Of a stretch of 32,099 nucleotides of DNA, positions 10,157 through 21,703 are shown piece after piece; the first letter of the stretch is position 1, and the number at the start of each line of letters is the position of its first letter. Source of the stretch: Lojkania enalia (lineage: Eukaryota; Ascomycota; Dothideomycetes; Pleosporales). The notes beneath the pieces are model-generated. The model had not been told where the DNA came from and made no database searches. It was given only the letters and a program-made list of their open reading frames with translations. Made by a program: the position numbers and the translations under genes. The stretch is taken from contig ML986825.1 in NCBI GenBank assembly GCA_010094045.1, positions 1-32,099 on the forward strand, in the 5' to 3' direction.

Positions 10157-10695
10157 TATTATTAACCTATATACCGCTAGTATATATAACAACCGCTGTT
10201 ATAGTCGTATACACGCCGGGGCCTTATTTATGTTAGGTTGGTTAGAGGTGGTAGCTTTAGTAAAGAGAGAGTATTAGGTTCGCCGGTTCTTCGAATATAA
10301 TAAGTATATTTAGAAGTCTAATAGAGTAATAAGATAAATCTGCGAGAATAACTACAAAAGACTTAATCTTCTAAAGAGATCTCCTTCCTTATATAGTTAA
10401 GTCTAAGACTATTAAGCCTAGCTTATTAGGTCTGTCAGGTCTATTAGGTCTATCCTGCTATACCTAATACTTCTACTATAGTTATGTATATAGGTTGTAC
10501 TATACTTTATCGTCTAACTAATTATCTCCCTAGTTCCCGCAGTCCTACTACTTACTATCTAATAACTAGTTCTTAATATACTTCTACCTGTTATTACCCT
10601 ATTAGTCCTCGTCTAAGTTAACCTCTATAGTAGCTGATGTTAGATTAAGCCCTAGCTATAGAAGTAGTACCTCTTAGCGTTCTATATTTATAATA
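10157..10695 (-). repeat. 3' LTR of gypsy-2 (539 bp)
   Basis: It begins TATTATTAACC and ends TTATAATA on the + strand. The right LTR shows TATTAC...TATAACA, so the original termini were probably TGTTA...TAACA, an inverted pair typical of LTRs, with TG and CA turned into TA. Alignment with 17089-17627 shows no length difference. Confidence 0.93.
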
Positions 10696-10709
10696 CCTAC
10701 TTCCCCTTC
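10696..10709 (-). other. polypurine tract of gypsy-2
   Basis: On the minus strand this reads GAAGGGGAAGTAGG directly before the 3' LTR. It is the expected primer site for plus-strand synthesis and confirms the minus orientation. Confidence 0.8.
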
Positions 10710-11170
10710 TATAGGTTTGTCTCGAAGCTCCTTAATCTATTATCTTACCTATTCTATCTGGGTATAGTATCCTACTACTATAGGCAGCTTATCTTAACTT
10801 CTAATATACTTAGCGTAGGTATACTATAAGGCCGTATCTATATTTTTCCGTTCCGGGGTTAGTACTTTATATATTCCGGTGGGTCCTGCTTAGCTCGCGA
10901 GTATGGCCCTATTCTTCTTCTTTTTCTCCTTCTACTATACTAAAGGTCTAGCGCGAAAATACTTCTACCTGTAATTATTATACTAGTTACTTAATTCTTT
11001 TTTTAGGCGTTGTAATAGATTTATCTTACTATTATTTAAACTATTAGTCTGCGAACTATAACTATTATAATAATACTACCCTTTCTTCTATATATAGAGA
11101 ATATCTTTCTTAGGGTCTGTTCTGCGATCTTTCCCTAACTAAGGGTACCCTTTACTGTTTTCTAGCGAAC
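10710..11170. other. gypsy-2 3' internal region without recognisable gene
   Basis: About 460 bp lie between the polypurine tract and the small antisense frame. I see no conserved domain on either strand. It is moderately pyrimidine-rich on the + strand and could be the leader or N-terminal part of the antisense frame that starts at 11171. Confidence 0.5.
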
Positions 11171-11350
11171 ATGTTAAAGGCTTGTAAGGAGTCTGCCTCT
11201 ACCTATCGAGATTTCGTAGCTACTAAGAAAGAGGAGATTCGTTATCTTAAGGAATCTGCGCGTCGCCGTCGGGCGGCTCTTTCTTGCCTAGAATATACTA
11301 AGAAACGCGTCCGTTCTCTAGAGGAGTATAGTCTAGATCTTAGGAAATAA
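11171..11350 (+). CDS. small antisense reading frame inside gypsy-2 (59 aa, coiled-coil-like, decayed)
   Basis: This frame has the opposite polarity to gypsy-2 and begins at an ATG. It encodes 59 residues rich in Arg, Lys, Glu and Ala, including KKEEIRYLKESARRRRAAL at about residues 17-35 and KKRVRSLEEY after that, with the heptad-like look of a coiled coil. It ends at a TAA that may be a mutated Gln codon, because the same frame continues to about 11440 with charged sequence (EKLEEEERRSAGSEAP) interrupted only by TAA/TAG. Local GC content is clearly above the window average. It lies between the chromodomain and the 3' LTR. Function is unknown; antisense extra frames have been reported in some LTR retroelements. 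It is almost certainly non-functional now, and it may be a by-product of a GC-rich internal segment. Confidence 0.4.
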   Translation: MLKACKESASTYRDFVATKKEEIRYLKESARRRRAALSCLEYTKKRVRSLEEYSLDLRK

Positions 11351-11589
11351 GAGGTAAAGTTAATAGAAGAGTAAGAGAAGTTAGAAGAAGAGGAGAGGAG
11401 GTCCGCCGGGTCCGAGGCGCCCTCTACTATTACTCTAAGTTCTGTATAAGAGGCTCCTTCTATATTACCACCGCTATTACTTTCTAACTAGGCTTTACTT
11501 AACAACCTATCGTTCTAGCCTTCTAGTAAAACTCCTTTAGCTTCGTAGTACAGTTGGTTAGGTTCTACACTAGTTCCTATAAACTTTCC

Positions 11590-14500
11590 TCCTATAAGTA
11601 TCTTTTCTACTTTACTAGATACTTCTATTAACGTCTAAATCGCTTTCTTGCTAGTATATATTCTACTTCATATTCCTGTTCTAGTTCTATATTAAAGCTT
11701 TCTTATAGTAGTATATCGTCCGGCGCTAGTTCTAGTTTTAACTTATAAAATACCGGGTGTATTTTTATATTACTTAGTAGCTTTAGTTTAAAATTTATAG
11801 GTCCGACCTATTCTTTAACTAGAAATAGTCCTATCCTCTTATAATCTAACTTTTTCGCGGGTCTCTTAGTCTTTAAGTTTTTTATTAATAGGAAAACTTT
11901 ACCCCCCTCTTTAAAGGTTAGTTCCTTAATCCTTAATTTATTAGCCTATTCTACTATCTTAAGGTTTCTTAATTAAATTTTTTCCTTAAGTTAATTATAG
12001 ATTTCCTCTATTTCTTTAGCTTTTCGGTCTACTATTAGAACTAGAGGTCTCTTCTTATTCTATTCTTAATACGTAACAGCTTTCTATTTATAGTTAGCTT
12101 TAAAGGGTATAGTCCTTATAGTACTCTAAGTTATCCTATTATAGGCTATCTATACTATAGGTAATAATTCAACCTAATTATTTTATTATTTATTAATATA
12201 TATTCTTAAATATATTTCTAGACTCTAGTTAACTTATTCTATCTAACTATCTATTTATAGGTAGAAGCTAGTTAATATCTATTATTAGATTTCTATCTTC
12301 TCTATCTATCCCTACTAGTATTTAGATATAAACAACTTATTTCTATCCGAAGTAATATACTTTAGAACTCTATACTTTACGAATATTATATATAACAACT
12401 CGTATGCTAGTTCAGGTGCTATTATTATCTTTAATACTAGTCTAAAGTACGTATATTTCGTTAACTAATCTACTATATTTATAATTATATTATATCTTCT
12501 TTCTAACCCTAGTTTTACTAACTCTAGTAATTTAGTTACAAAGTTAATTATAATCTATTCTTATAGTCCTTTAGGTGCTTCTAGTAGCTGTAAGAATCTA
12601 TAAGGTTTATACCTTATAGCCTTATTCTTTCCGCATTCTAAACACTTATTTAGTATATCTTATACTTCCTTTCTTACGTTGGTAAGAGTAAAGCTCTTCC
12701 TCAGCCTTTACTCTATTTCTACTACTCCTAGGTGCCTCTATTCTAGCGATTCGTATAATTCTTTTATTATCTACTTTTATACATACGGGTATATATATAG
12801 TTATTTCTAAGTTGTATTTTCTATTACTTTTACTTCGTTGCTACTTATTAGATATTATTCTACTATCTACATGTCTCTTAACTTCTATTATTAGGTTTAC
12901 TCTAGTATGGTTAGTTTTATAACTTAGGCAACTCGTAGGTAGTTATATATAAGGGATCTATCTAATTCCTATCTTAGGATCGTATCTCTTTTATACCTTT
13001 CTTTAGTTATATAGTTGGCTCTGCGACTTAGTACATCTGTAGCTGTATTTTCTAACCCTTTCCGGTGTATTATTCTAAAGTTATAGTCTGCTAACCGCTC
13101 TACCTATTATATTTATCTTCCTATAAGTTCCTTTATTATTATAAAATACGTAAGGTTTTTATAGTCTGTCTAAACTTCGAATAGGTATTTAGTTCCTACT
13201 AGGTATACTCGCTATTCCCTTAACGCTTCAACTATTACTAACAATTCCTTATTATGTACATCGTAGTTGAGTTCTTCTAGTTTTATTTTTCTTAAAAAGT
13301 AGGCTCGTGGCCTCTACTTTCCGTCTTTATCTTACTAACTTAAGTAAGCGCCTATTACTTTATTTAAAGCATTAGTTTCTACTCGGAATTACTTCTCTAG
13401 GTCTAGCATCCTTAGTATTAATACTGAGGTAAAGTAAGCTTTTAGTTTTTTAAAGGCTTTTTACTACGCTTCTTATTATTTAAACCCCTTCTCTTTCTTA
13501 GTAATCTCTATTAAGGGTACTACTACTCTAGAGTACCCGCTTATAAATTTCCTATAGAAATTCGCGAAGCCTAAGAAAGATTAGACTTATTTAACTAAGG
13601 TAGGTACTAGCTATTCTAGTATCGCTTTAACCTTTTCTTATTCCATCTTAATACCGTCTCTAGATATCTAAAACCCTAGGAATCCTATTCCCGTCTTATA
13701 AAACTCATATTTCTCTAGGGCTATAAGTAACTTATACTCTTATAGTTTCGCTAGTACTTTTCTAATATATTCTTTATACTCTCTTAGCGATCTATTTATA
13801 TAGACTAGAATATTGTCTAGGTATACTATTATAAATATATCTAAGTATTCCCTTAATACGTTATTTATAACTACTTAGAAGGTTGCTAGTATATTTGTAA
13901 GTCTAAATAGTATTACTAGGTATTTAAAGAGACCTTCTCTTATTTTAAATGCCGTTTTCTATTTATAGCCCTTCTTTATCTAAATTCGGTAGTATCCTTC
14001 TTTTATATTAAACTTTATAAACTACTTAGCTCCTTATAATTAACTTATAAGTTCTATTATCCTGGGTAATAGGTATCTATTTTTCTTAGTTGTATTATTT
14101 AACTATCTATAGTCTACATATAACCTTAGTTTATTATTTTTCTTAGGTATAAATAGTATTGGTAATACTATTTTACTCTAGCTTAGTTATATATACCCTC
14201 TTACCAAATTCTTTTAGATGTACTTCCTGAGTTCTTCTCTTTATTCTCAGTTTAAGTTATATATTAGACTAGATTTTAGCTTTTTTTTATCCTCGATAAT
14301 AATTTTATAGTTATATTCTTTATACTTAGATAACCCTCTATTCTCCGCTTCTTTATATAGCCCTATAAATTCGCTATAATCCTCTTAAATTTCTTAGAGT
14401 ATACTATTGTCCTATAGTTCTTTATACACTTTTTAAACTACGATAATACTTAGCGTCTATTTTATCTTCTTAAGATGTCTTACTATCGTAGCCGCTGATA

Positions 14501-14910
14501 CTCTCTATATTAACTGTAGACCTAAAGGACGCCTTACCTTATACTATCCTACTACCTATTCCGTCTTAGATCGGCTCTATAGTTTATAAACTATCCCTTA
14601 CTACTAATCTACTCTAGGATTATATTTAGCTAGCTAGTTTATACCTAGCAACATGTTAAATTTTCCTAGGTTTATAACATCAATGCTTCTTATATTAGTA
14701 TATCCTACAACGTTAAGCGCTTGCTTTTTAGTTTCTATTAGTACAACTCCTCTACTATAGTCTATTAGCTTGTTGTCTGCTAGGTATATCGTGTAAGGTA
14801 CTACTTTTTCCCTCCACTCTATATTATTCTCGTAAACCTATTACGCTAATATAAATATGTCTAAAGCTCTACTATTAAGTAGTATTTTAAGCTTCCTTCT
14901 ATTAAACTCC
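11590..14910 (-). pseudogene. pol: pol polyprotein remnant of gypsy-2 (PR-RT-RNase H-IN-chromodomain)
   Basis: This is the replication polyprotein read from right to left. Protease at about 14910-14570 shows LLNSRALDIF where the LxDSGA active site is expected (Asp to Asn, Gly to Arg) and later FNMLLGINWLAKYNPRVD-like sequence with a stop at the Trp. Reverse transcriptase spans about 14350-13500. Its catalytic motif at 13812-13823 reads YLDN, so the second Asp is lost. RNase H follows to about 12950, then integrase from about 12900 to 11800 with a post-core region. The chromodomain at about 11690-11590 shows EYEVEYILARKRFRR and YLVK. Stop codons are dense throughout. Size and order match a typical fungal chromovirus. 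No intact active site can be assumed. Confidence 0.88.
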
Positions 14911-16080
14911 GCTTAGAGTACTATATATAAAGGTATTATACTAGTAACCCTTCTAACAGCTTTCCTACCCGGTTTTTTAACGTAGCTATCGCCTTAGGGG
15001 CTGCTTAGTTTTTTAACTAAGGTGGGAAGAGTTCTACCTTCTCCTTTTCTCCTCTATATAATAGATATCTATCCATACTATACCTTATCTATAGTTCTTA
15101 GGCGTAAGTAGCCTTTACTTACTTACCGTATATCTTATACTTCTATTCTAAGAAATACTATTACTATTTAATTAGTTGGTGGTCTTTATTTAATCCTTAC
15201 TATCTAAGTACCCTAAATACATCTTAGTAGTACTAGCATCTAACTATATATTGTTTCTAGTTTAATACTTTATATTTTTCTAAATATATATTATTTTTAG
15301 AATGTTCCTCTTCCTTAGGTATACTTACTCCTATTATCTTACGAGCTGTAATGTTGAGTCGTCCTCTAACGTCCCTTTATATCTCCCTTACCTCTAAAAC
15401 TATCTTTCTTAGCTCTTTAGCTTCTATAACAATTTTACTAAGCTAGTATAGATACTCTATTCTAAGGTAAATTAGACTTCTATAAATCTAATAGTACCTG
15501 TTTTCTATATAATCTTCTATTTTATCCTAAGATAGTAAGATTCTTAGTAACAATTATATATCTATTTTCGGCTATACTTCTAGCTTTATTTTAATACCTT
15601 TATATATCCAGTAATTATTCTGGTAATAGCTGGCCCAATCTTTTTTATAGCTGTTCTTATAGGGTAGCGTATATTTCCCTTTCTTACCTTTCGCCAGTTC
15701 TATAGGGTAGTCTTAGTATATCTCTTATATATACTCGAATATTTCCTCATTTATAACCTTTCCTACTAACTTTACTACAGCTTCTAGTGTGTTCTAGCTA
15801 TCTCAGAACGTTGCTTCTTCAAACGGGACGTTCTAGTACTTCTAGGGGTATAATCTTACCTAATACGTTTTATTGTAGATCTAGTACTTCTTTTACTTTA
15901 TTCTTTCTAGAATGGTCGTACTATCAAGTTCTAGTACTCCTAGTAGATACTCTATACGTCTAATAACTACCGCTGCCCTTTTAGGCTGTAGCTAATAATT
16001 ACTTCCTTTTTTTGCTAAACGGTACGTCTCGTATCTATTATTCGTATAATACGTCTAGTACTATATTAGTTAATATCTAT
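14911..16080 (-). other. gypsy-2 spacer between gag zinc knuckle and protease
   Basis: About 1.2 kb separate the nucleocapsid knuckle from the protease motif, longer than in most gypsy elements. Frames read through stops give charged sequence (for example QLSKIVIEAKELRKIVLEVR near 15450-15390) but no domain I recognise. It probably belongs to the polyprotein as a linker. Confidence 0.45.
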
Positions 16081-17020
16081 TAGTAGGTTACGCAATTATC
16101 GTTCGGGCTTCCTTCTTTTTATTTAGATATTCTTTCGTATAGTACCCTTTCTATTTATATAAAAGGCACGCTCCCTCCTTAAGCCTTTTTTTCTTAAGAT
16201 TGCTTATCCTTAATCGTTGGTAGTTCTTTCTCTTGTCCTTTTCGACTTTTCTAAGGACTATTAGATCACCATCTCATAGCGCCGTTTTACTTTCTTTCTT
16301 TGCTAGCACGAATGTCTACGGCTAAGATCTTTTCTCTATCTCCCGCTTGTGCTGACGGTTATCAATCCTAACCGCCAATTCGATCATTTCTAATAGTTCT
16401 ATTAGCCTTTCTTCTCTAGCTAGGTCATCCTTAACCTTATCTTTAAGACCTTTATAGAAGATTCCTACTAATATACTATCGTCCTATCCTAGTCTAGTAC
16501 TAAGTCTCTGGAATTCTATAGTATAATCCGTTACCCTCTTAGTCTAGGTTAGCTTTAGTAGCTTTCTTTACACTTCCTATTCTATATCTACTTCTCCGAA
16601 GACGTTTCGGACCTTATTCTTAAATCCTTTCTAACTCTTAAAGAGTTTGTCTATAGATTCTCTAGTCTTCTTTATATTGCCTCTATTCTCTAGCCAATCT
16701 ACCATAAATGGTTCGGCCTATACTAGCGGTGTCTCCTCCATGTTTATTATTGTAGCTAAGATCTTATCCTTGTTTAAGAAGAAGGTCGTGCTGTTAAACC
16801 TAAAGTACAGCTCTATTAATATAAGAAAAGGGTTAATATATTCTTTCTTACCGTTGAACTTTCTTAGTAAAGCTATCTTAGCTTATACTTATTATTTAGC
16901 TTTAGCTAGGTCGGCTCTAGCTATAGCTAGCTCGTGTTATATCTGTATAATACGGGTCTCCTATTCCTATACTTTCTATACTATAGCTTCTTCTAGGGCT
17001 TGTAGCCTTTAGGTTATTAT
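16080..17020 (-). pseudogene. gag: gag remnant of gypsy-2 (Retrotrans_gag plus zinc knuckle)
   Basis: Capsid protein of the element. From right to left the readable parts include KVRNVFGEVDIE (about 16615-16580), YTIEFQRLSTRLG-like sequence (about 16530-16490), IFYKGLKDKVKDDLAREERL (about 16465-16405) and ELAVRIDNRQHKREIEKRS, all typical of Ty3/gypsy capsid. It ends in a knuckle at about 16175-16130 reading CLLYK.KGYYTKEY, where only the first Cys survives and the other Cys and His positions are Tyr. The frame contains many TAA/TAG codons. A 121-codon open frame on the opposite strand (16647-17012) overlaps it and looks like a shadow. Confidence 0.85.
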
Positions 17021-17088
17021 AACTTGACTTTACAATACAGTAGATATCTTTAAATAGTTCCTATTCTCTCAATATTAGGTAGTTATTA

Positions 17089-17627
17089 TATTACTAACCT
17101 ATATACTGCTAGTATATATAACGACCGCTGTTGCAGTCGTATATACACTAGGGCCTTATTTATGTTAGATTGGTTAGAGGTGGTAGCTTTAGTAAAGAGA
17201 GAGTATTAGGTTCGCCGGTTCTTCGAATGTAACAAGTATATTTAGAAGTCTAATAGAGTAACGAGATAAATCTGCGAGAATAACTATAAAGGACTTAATC
17301 TTCTAAGGAGATTTCCCTTCTTATATAGTTAAGTCTAAGACTGCTAAGCCTAGCTTATCAGGTCTGTCAGATCTATTAGGTCCATCCTACTATACCTAAT
17401 ACTTCTGCTATAGTTACGTATATAGGTTATGCCATGCTTTATCGTCCAACTAATTATCTCCCCAGTTCCTACAGTCCTACTGCTTACTATCCGATAACTG
17501 GTCCTTAATATACTTCTACCTGTTATTACCCTATCGGTCCTTATCCGAGTTAACCTCTATAGTAGCTGATATTAGATTAAGCTCTAGCTATAGAGGCGGT
17601 GCCTCTTAGCGTTCTATGTTTATAACA
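17089..17627 (-). repeat. 5' LTR of gypsy-2 (539 bp)
   Basis: It begins TATTACTAACC and ends TATAACA on the + strand, keeping the terminal CA that the left LTR has lost. It has the same length as the left LTR. Because the element is on the minus strand, this is the promoter-bearing 5' LTR. The primer binding site should lie just left of 17089 but is too mutated to assign to a tRNA. Confidence 0.93.
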
Positions 17628-17632
17628 GATAC
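17628..17632 (+). repeat. target site duplication GATAC (right of gypsy-2)
   Basis: Second copy of the 5-bp GATAC duplication, identical to 10152-10156. Copia sequence resumes after it. Confidence 0.93.
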
Positions 17633-19857
17633 TTAGTACTTCTAGTAATTAAGAGGATTAGCTTAAGTAGTATAAACTAATAGCTAGTAGGCTAAGGGTA
17701 TAGGAATATTTAAATCTAAGCGTACCTCTTAAAAAGGTTAAAATCTATAGACTAGAACCTCCCCTCCCTAATATAGGTAAGTTCCAGACCCTAAAGATAA
17801 ATCTAGAAGGGGAAATAGAAAGATACCCCTCTAGTAGAGTTATATATAAGAAGATAACTTCGATACAAATAATAGATTAAAACTAGGTAAGGGACTAGTA
17901 TAACTAATAGAAGAAGAATTAGATTAAAATCGATAACGCTTTCTATATTATATATAGTAATATCCTAATAATAATATTACTTTAATATAAAGTAATACTT
18001 AGCGATAATATAACTAGCTACAAGATTCTTAGAATCTTACAGGAAAAGTTAGCGCCTACTATTAAGTTAAGGGAGCAATTAATCTAGAAGGAATATTAAA
18101 CTCTTCTTAAGTACCTAACTAATAGAGAGGTAGAAAAGTAGCTAAATTAGTAGAATTAGGTAATCTATTATACTAAGGCTGCTAGCTTAGTAGAAGTTTA
18201 GGGCCTTAGAGTAGAAAAGGATTTTCTTCTAATAGTTGCTAAGAAAGATGAGGAATAGGCGCTAATCTATATAGTACTAATTAACGCTAAAAATAAGCTA
18301 GGTAGGATCGATTAACTAATTCCTACAATTAAATAATTAGTATACTAATATACTAATTATTATAGATGTTTTAATATATAGAAAATACTTAGCTCGTTTA
18401 CAGCTTTATAATATCTATTAATTCCTTAAGCAAATTCTAATAGTACTATATAGCAGCTTTAAGAAAAATCTAGTTTATAATTATATACTCTACTACCCTA
18501 CTTCTATAAGAAGTAGTACTTCTAGAGTAATTACAAGTATATAAACGAATCGATTAGGCTACTAAACTAGGTACTAAATTAGAAAATACTAAAAGCCCAA
18601 GAAAATATCTTAAATAAGAATAACCAGGGAAAAAAGAATACCCTAAAGGTAAATATAGAAAAATATAAGAAGTTAAAATCCTCGTTTAATAGTAAAACCT
18701 CTATAAAGGCTGCTAGCCTCTAGAGAAATACCTAGGTAATTTAAAGGGGTAATTTTTTAACGAGTACTACCCCTAAGAAAGAAGATACTAGTATTTTAAA
18801 TCGGTAGATACTTAATCTAGGTTCTAATATCTATATATACAACTCTAAGGCTTTTAGTTAGTAGACTACTTAGATAGTAAATTCTAAAGATAAAATTGCT
18901 GCGGGAGGTAGTATATATTTTATATTAGAATAGAGTACTATTACAATTATAATTAATTCTTCTATAAGCTTAAGAGATATTAAGCTAATAGAAGTTGCTT
19001 ACGTCTCTTAGTTGTTAACTAATATAATAGCTCTAATTAGAAATAGGGAATAAAGTATCTAGTTTAACTTAGGTAGAGATTACTTTTACTAGTATAATTA
19101 CTATAATATTATTTATTATTTAAAGTTGTTTAACAGCTACTAGCTACTAGACGCGGACCTAATAAAAAGGCTTCTACTCGATTTACTTTCCGGATATAAA
19201 ATAGTTGTAGTAATTAAGGAAAAGTTCTTCTATCGCCAGCAACTAATATAAATTATTTCTTTAGCTAAAGTATACCGATTATTAAGCTACTCAGGTAGAG
19301 ATTTAGTATTAGCCCTACTTTAAGCAGCTAAGGGTATTTAGTTAAGCGATTAGGAAATACTAGTATAGTAAGATTACTAGATATATATATAAGCGAAGTT
19401 ATTACAGTAGATTAGCTAGTATAGTTAGCTTTACCTAACTATTAAACTATTTAAGAGAATTATAATTAATATTATATAACTTTAGAAGGACTATAAAAAG
19501 TACTATAATAGTAAGAGATATCTATTTTATATAGTTAATTAGGTGTTCTGGTAGTATAAGAGATTTACAATATATAATTAGTTGAAATCTACCCTTATAA
19601 AAGCCTTTAAAATACTATTAGCAAAAATTAAATAATAGTATAAGAGAAAGATTATATATATTTATATAGATAACAACTTAAGCTTTTTAAAACTTATAGA
19701 AGTATTACTTAATTAAGAAATTGCAATTAAAGCTCGCGCGCCTTATATACCTAAGTAAAATAGCCTAGTAGAATAAGTAAGATACTAAATTATAACCCGT
19801 GCGCGCGCTCTTATAATAGAAAGTAATATTTCTAATAAATATACTAATAAATTAGCT
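17628..19857 (+). pseudogene. copia gag-protease-integrase fragment
   Basis: This is the middle part of the copia polyprotein. Gag continues from 10156 (VPLKKVKIYRLEPPLPNIG near 17710-17770; SYKILRILQEKLAPTIKLRE near 18020-18080). A protease-like motif (NLGSNIYIYNSKAF) lies at about 18810-18860, where the usual motif is D-S-G/A. The integrase region starts after about 19080. Its core shows FYIVNQVFW near 19525-19555 with Asn for the first Asp, YIDNNLSFLK near 19660-19690 with the second Asp kept, and ARAPYIPKQNSLVEQ near 19735-19770 followed by ITRARALIIES, all characteristic of Ty1/copia. It is truncated by pogo-2 after KLAY. Stops are frequent. The gypsy-2 target duplication GATAC is at its left end. 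Confidence 0.82.
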
Positions 19858-19905
19858 TATAACGTATTCTATAAGCGAGTGGGTCATACAAGTAAGTAGG
19901 TCGGC
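19858..19905 (+). repeat. left terminal inverted repeat of pogo-2
   Basis: It begins TATAACGTATTCTATAAGCG. It matches the reverse complement of 21656-21703 at 42 of 48 positions by my count, and all six differences are transitions. A second, more mutated ATAAGCGAGTAGGT unit (AGTAAGTAGGT here) follows the first. Confidence 0.93.
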
Positions 19906-19989
19906 TATTACTAATTTTTAGCCTTCGTATACGAACAGCTTAATAACACTTTTAGATATAGATAAGATATTTAATAATAGGATTATTAA

Positions 19990-21590
19990 GTACCTCCTCC
20001 GTCGTATTTACAAGTATAAGAGTTATACCTAGGTGTTTTACAGCGTGCGCAGCGTCGTACGCGTGATACCTTACTATTAGCTAATAGCTGCTTACAACGC
20101 TTTCCTGCTATACTAGTACTAGTAGTAGCTATCTTAATACCCTGCTTAACTAGCAGAGCTCCTTCTACCTAAATTCATTTCCTTTTACACTGTTTGCGCT
20201 TTATAAGCTCCTTAATAGCCTACTCTAGGGCAGTTGTTCGAGAGTGTTGTAGGGCAGCTAGGTAGGCTATTTTTATATATCTTTTATTAAGCTGCTCTAC
20301 CATCTCGAGTAGAGTAGAAGGTAACAAATTCTGGTGCTTTTAAATACGGGTATAGAGAAGCTGCTTCTGAGCCTCAAATTTATAAGGATTACTTGGTATT
20401 TTAGCAGTCTATATTATTATTATAGCTAGCTCTAGTATAGGTGTTCGAAGTTTAACGTTAAGCTGTAAGAGTACTACGTCTAGTTTAAATGGAATAAGGC
20501 CTATAGCTCGAAATCCTGCATAGATATTATTCTTAGTTATTACTTTCTCAAAGGCAGCCTTAAAGGCTGGTAGGAAAGATAGCTTGTCGATATGGTTAAT
20601 GTAGTAATATATTAGCTGGTTGATCTGACTGCTGTAGGCTCGCTTTAATAGTAAGAAGCAGCCTACATTAAGTAGTTATAGTATATATAAGGCGTGTGCT
20701 GGCATATAGAGAGGTAGAATACAATTCTACCTACAGAAGCTAAGGAATTCTGTAGAATAGTAGCTCTTATAACCATCAAAAATAAGCAGTCGCTATAAGC
20801 TAATTAAGCGAGTCTTAGTATAGGAATTAAAGTACTTTAGCTACTTAATTCCATACTTATTTATTATCCAACTATTCTTACTAACGCTAATTATCTAATC
20901 TTTTAGTAGATTCTTACTATACTAGGCTGCTTAGTAGTATTTAGCCTTAAAGATAATATATAGTAGAACTACCCAGCCTACTACGCTCACGCCTTAGATA
21001 ACTATTACCTACTTATAATTACCTAGCTGTAGAGCTTTTAGTTAATTACAATACTCTATACCTATAATAACAGTCTAGCTTATAATAACTCCTATCTAAA
21101 AGCCTGTCTTATTAAAATTGAATATATCCGCCTTAGTTATTCTATACTACCTAATTACAGCCTCTATAAGCTTAAACTACCTTCTAATAGTATTAGGATC
21201 CTTACACCTTACTCGTCGATAGTCGTATAGTCGGTTTAGACGGGTTTTAATTGATGGGGTACGTGCGATAAAGTTGGCTGGCCAGTTCTAGCCTACTTAA
21301 CTAGCGTTACGCTTAGCTAGTAGAGAATTAGCTATATCTCGTACAGTAGTAAGAGTAGGTAAAAACCCTTTTGAATCTAGCTTAAGAATAAACTCAGTAA
21401 TAGCCTCCTCTTCTAACTTAGTAAGGCTCTTTAAGTTAGCCTTACAGTCGCGTTGAGAGGTGACGCCAGCTAGCCGTTACTATAGCGTGGAAAGATTAAC
21501 GTTATATAGCTTATAAGTACGTTAGATAGATAATAACACGTTGTTTTAGATAGCTTAAATAGTAAGAAGTATTTAGCTTTTATTTAAACG
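19990..21590 (-). pseudogene. pogo-2 transposase remnant (DNA binding, DDE core, C-terminal zinc knuckle)
   Basis: Transposase read from right to left. The DNA-binding part (YKLYNVNLSTL near 21520, then KSLTKLEEEAITEFILKLDS near 21430-21370) is followed by NWPANFIARTPSIKTRLNRL (about 21285-21225), a hallmark of the family. The DDE core shows IFNFNKTGF at about 21100-21126 (Asn for the first Asp), LLIFDGYKSY at about 20766-20790 (Asp kept, in an intact family motif) and LLNVGCF at 20656-20676 (Asn for the third Asp). After KRAYSSQINQLI and FLPAFKAAFEK comes a basic C-terminal region, then the knuckle CARCKTPRYNSYTC at about 20000-20045, with Tyr for His. Stops and mutated catalytic residues make it inactive. 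It is better preserved than pogo-1. Confidence 0.9.
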
Positions 21591-21655
21591 ATTTTTAACG
21601 CCTGGTTGTTAAGGCATCGCGATTTAATTAATAGTAGAGCTACTTAATAGATAGG

Positions 21656-21703
21656 GCCGACCTACTCGCTTATGTAACCTACTCGCTTATAGAATACGTT
21701 ATA
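21656..21703 (-). repeat. right terminal inverted repeat of pogo-2
   Basis: The reverse complement begins TATAACGTATTCTATAAGCG and contains ATAAGCGAGTAGGT twice, about 16 bp apart. The same ATAAGCGAG core is doubled in the pogo-1 ends. Confidence 0.93.

Larger units (their letters stand above)
10157..17627 (-). mobile_element. gypsy-2: complete Ty3/gypsy chromovirus inserted in copia gag (7471 bp)
   Basis: This is a structurally complete LTR retrotransposon on the minus strand. It has two 539-bp LTRs (10157-10695 and 17089-17627), a perfect GATAC target duplication, and gag and pol in the correct order from right to left. A polypurine tract adjoins the left (3') LTR, and a chromodomain closes pol. 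The internal region is about 6.4 kb. All genes are broken by stops. The LTRs have equal length and differ by transitions, so decay came from RIP rather than indels. A small reading frame of opposite polarity lies between pol and the 3' LTR. Confidence 0.95.
19858..21703 (-). mobile_element. pogo-2: Fot1/pogo-type DNA transposon inserted in copia integrase (1846 bp)
   Basis: This second pogo-type transposon belongs to a different family from pogo-1, with 48-bp terminal inverted repeats (19858-19905 and 21656-21703) and a single minus-strand transposase. It interrupts the copia integrase: the left flank encodes NKYTNKLAY, and the right flank resumes with VIYLLNRTLI, the sequence that normally follows. 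The target is TA-rich and the outer bases are TATA on both sides, so the exact TA duplication is ambiguous. The reading frame differs by one across the inferred empty site, so a small indel or boundary shift is likely. Confidence 0.92.

Noticed and set aside
10054..10236. 60-codon GTG-started open frame
   Set aside because: It spans the copia leader and gag start and then runs into the gypsy-2 LTR across the insertion point at 10157, so it is a chance fusion. Only 10087-10156 has copia meaning.
16647..17012. 121-codon open frame on the + strand, the longest in the window
   Set aside because: It lies exactly antisense to the recognisable gypsy-2 gag, has no start-context or domain evidence, and is best explained as a shadow of the gag codons.
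17040..17088. Primer binding site of gypsy-2
   Set aside because: Its position is predictable next to the 5' LTR, but the bases are too mutated to match to any tRNA 3' end with confidence.
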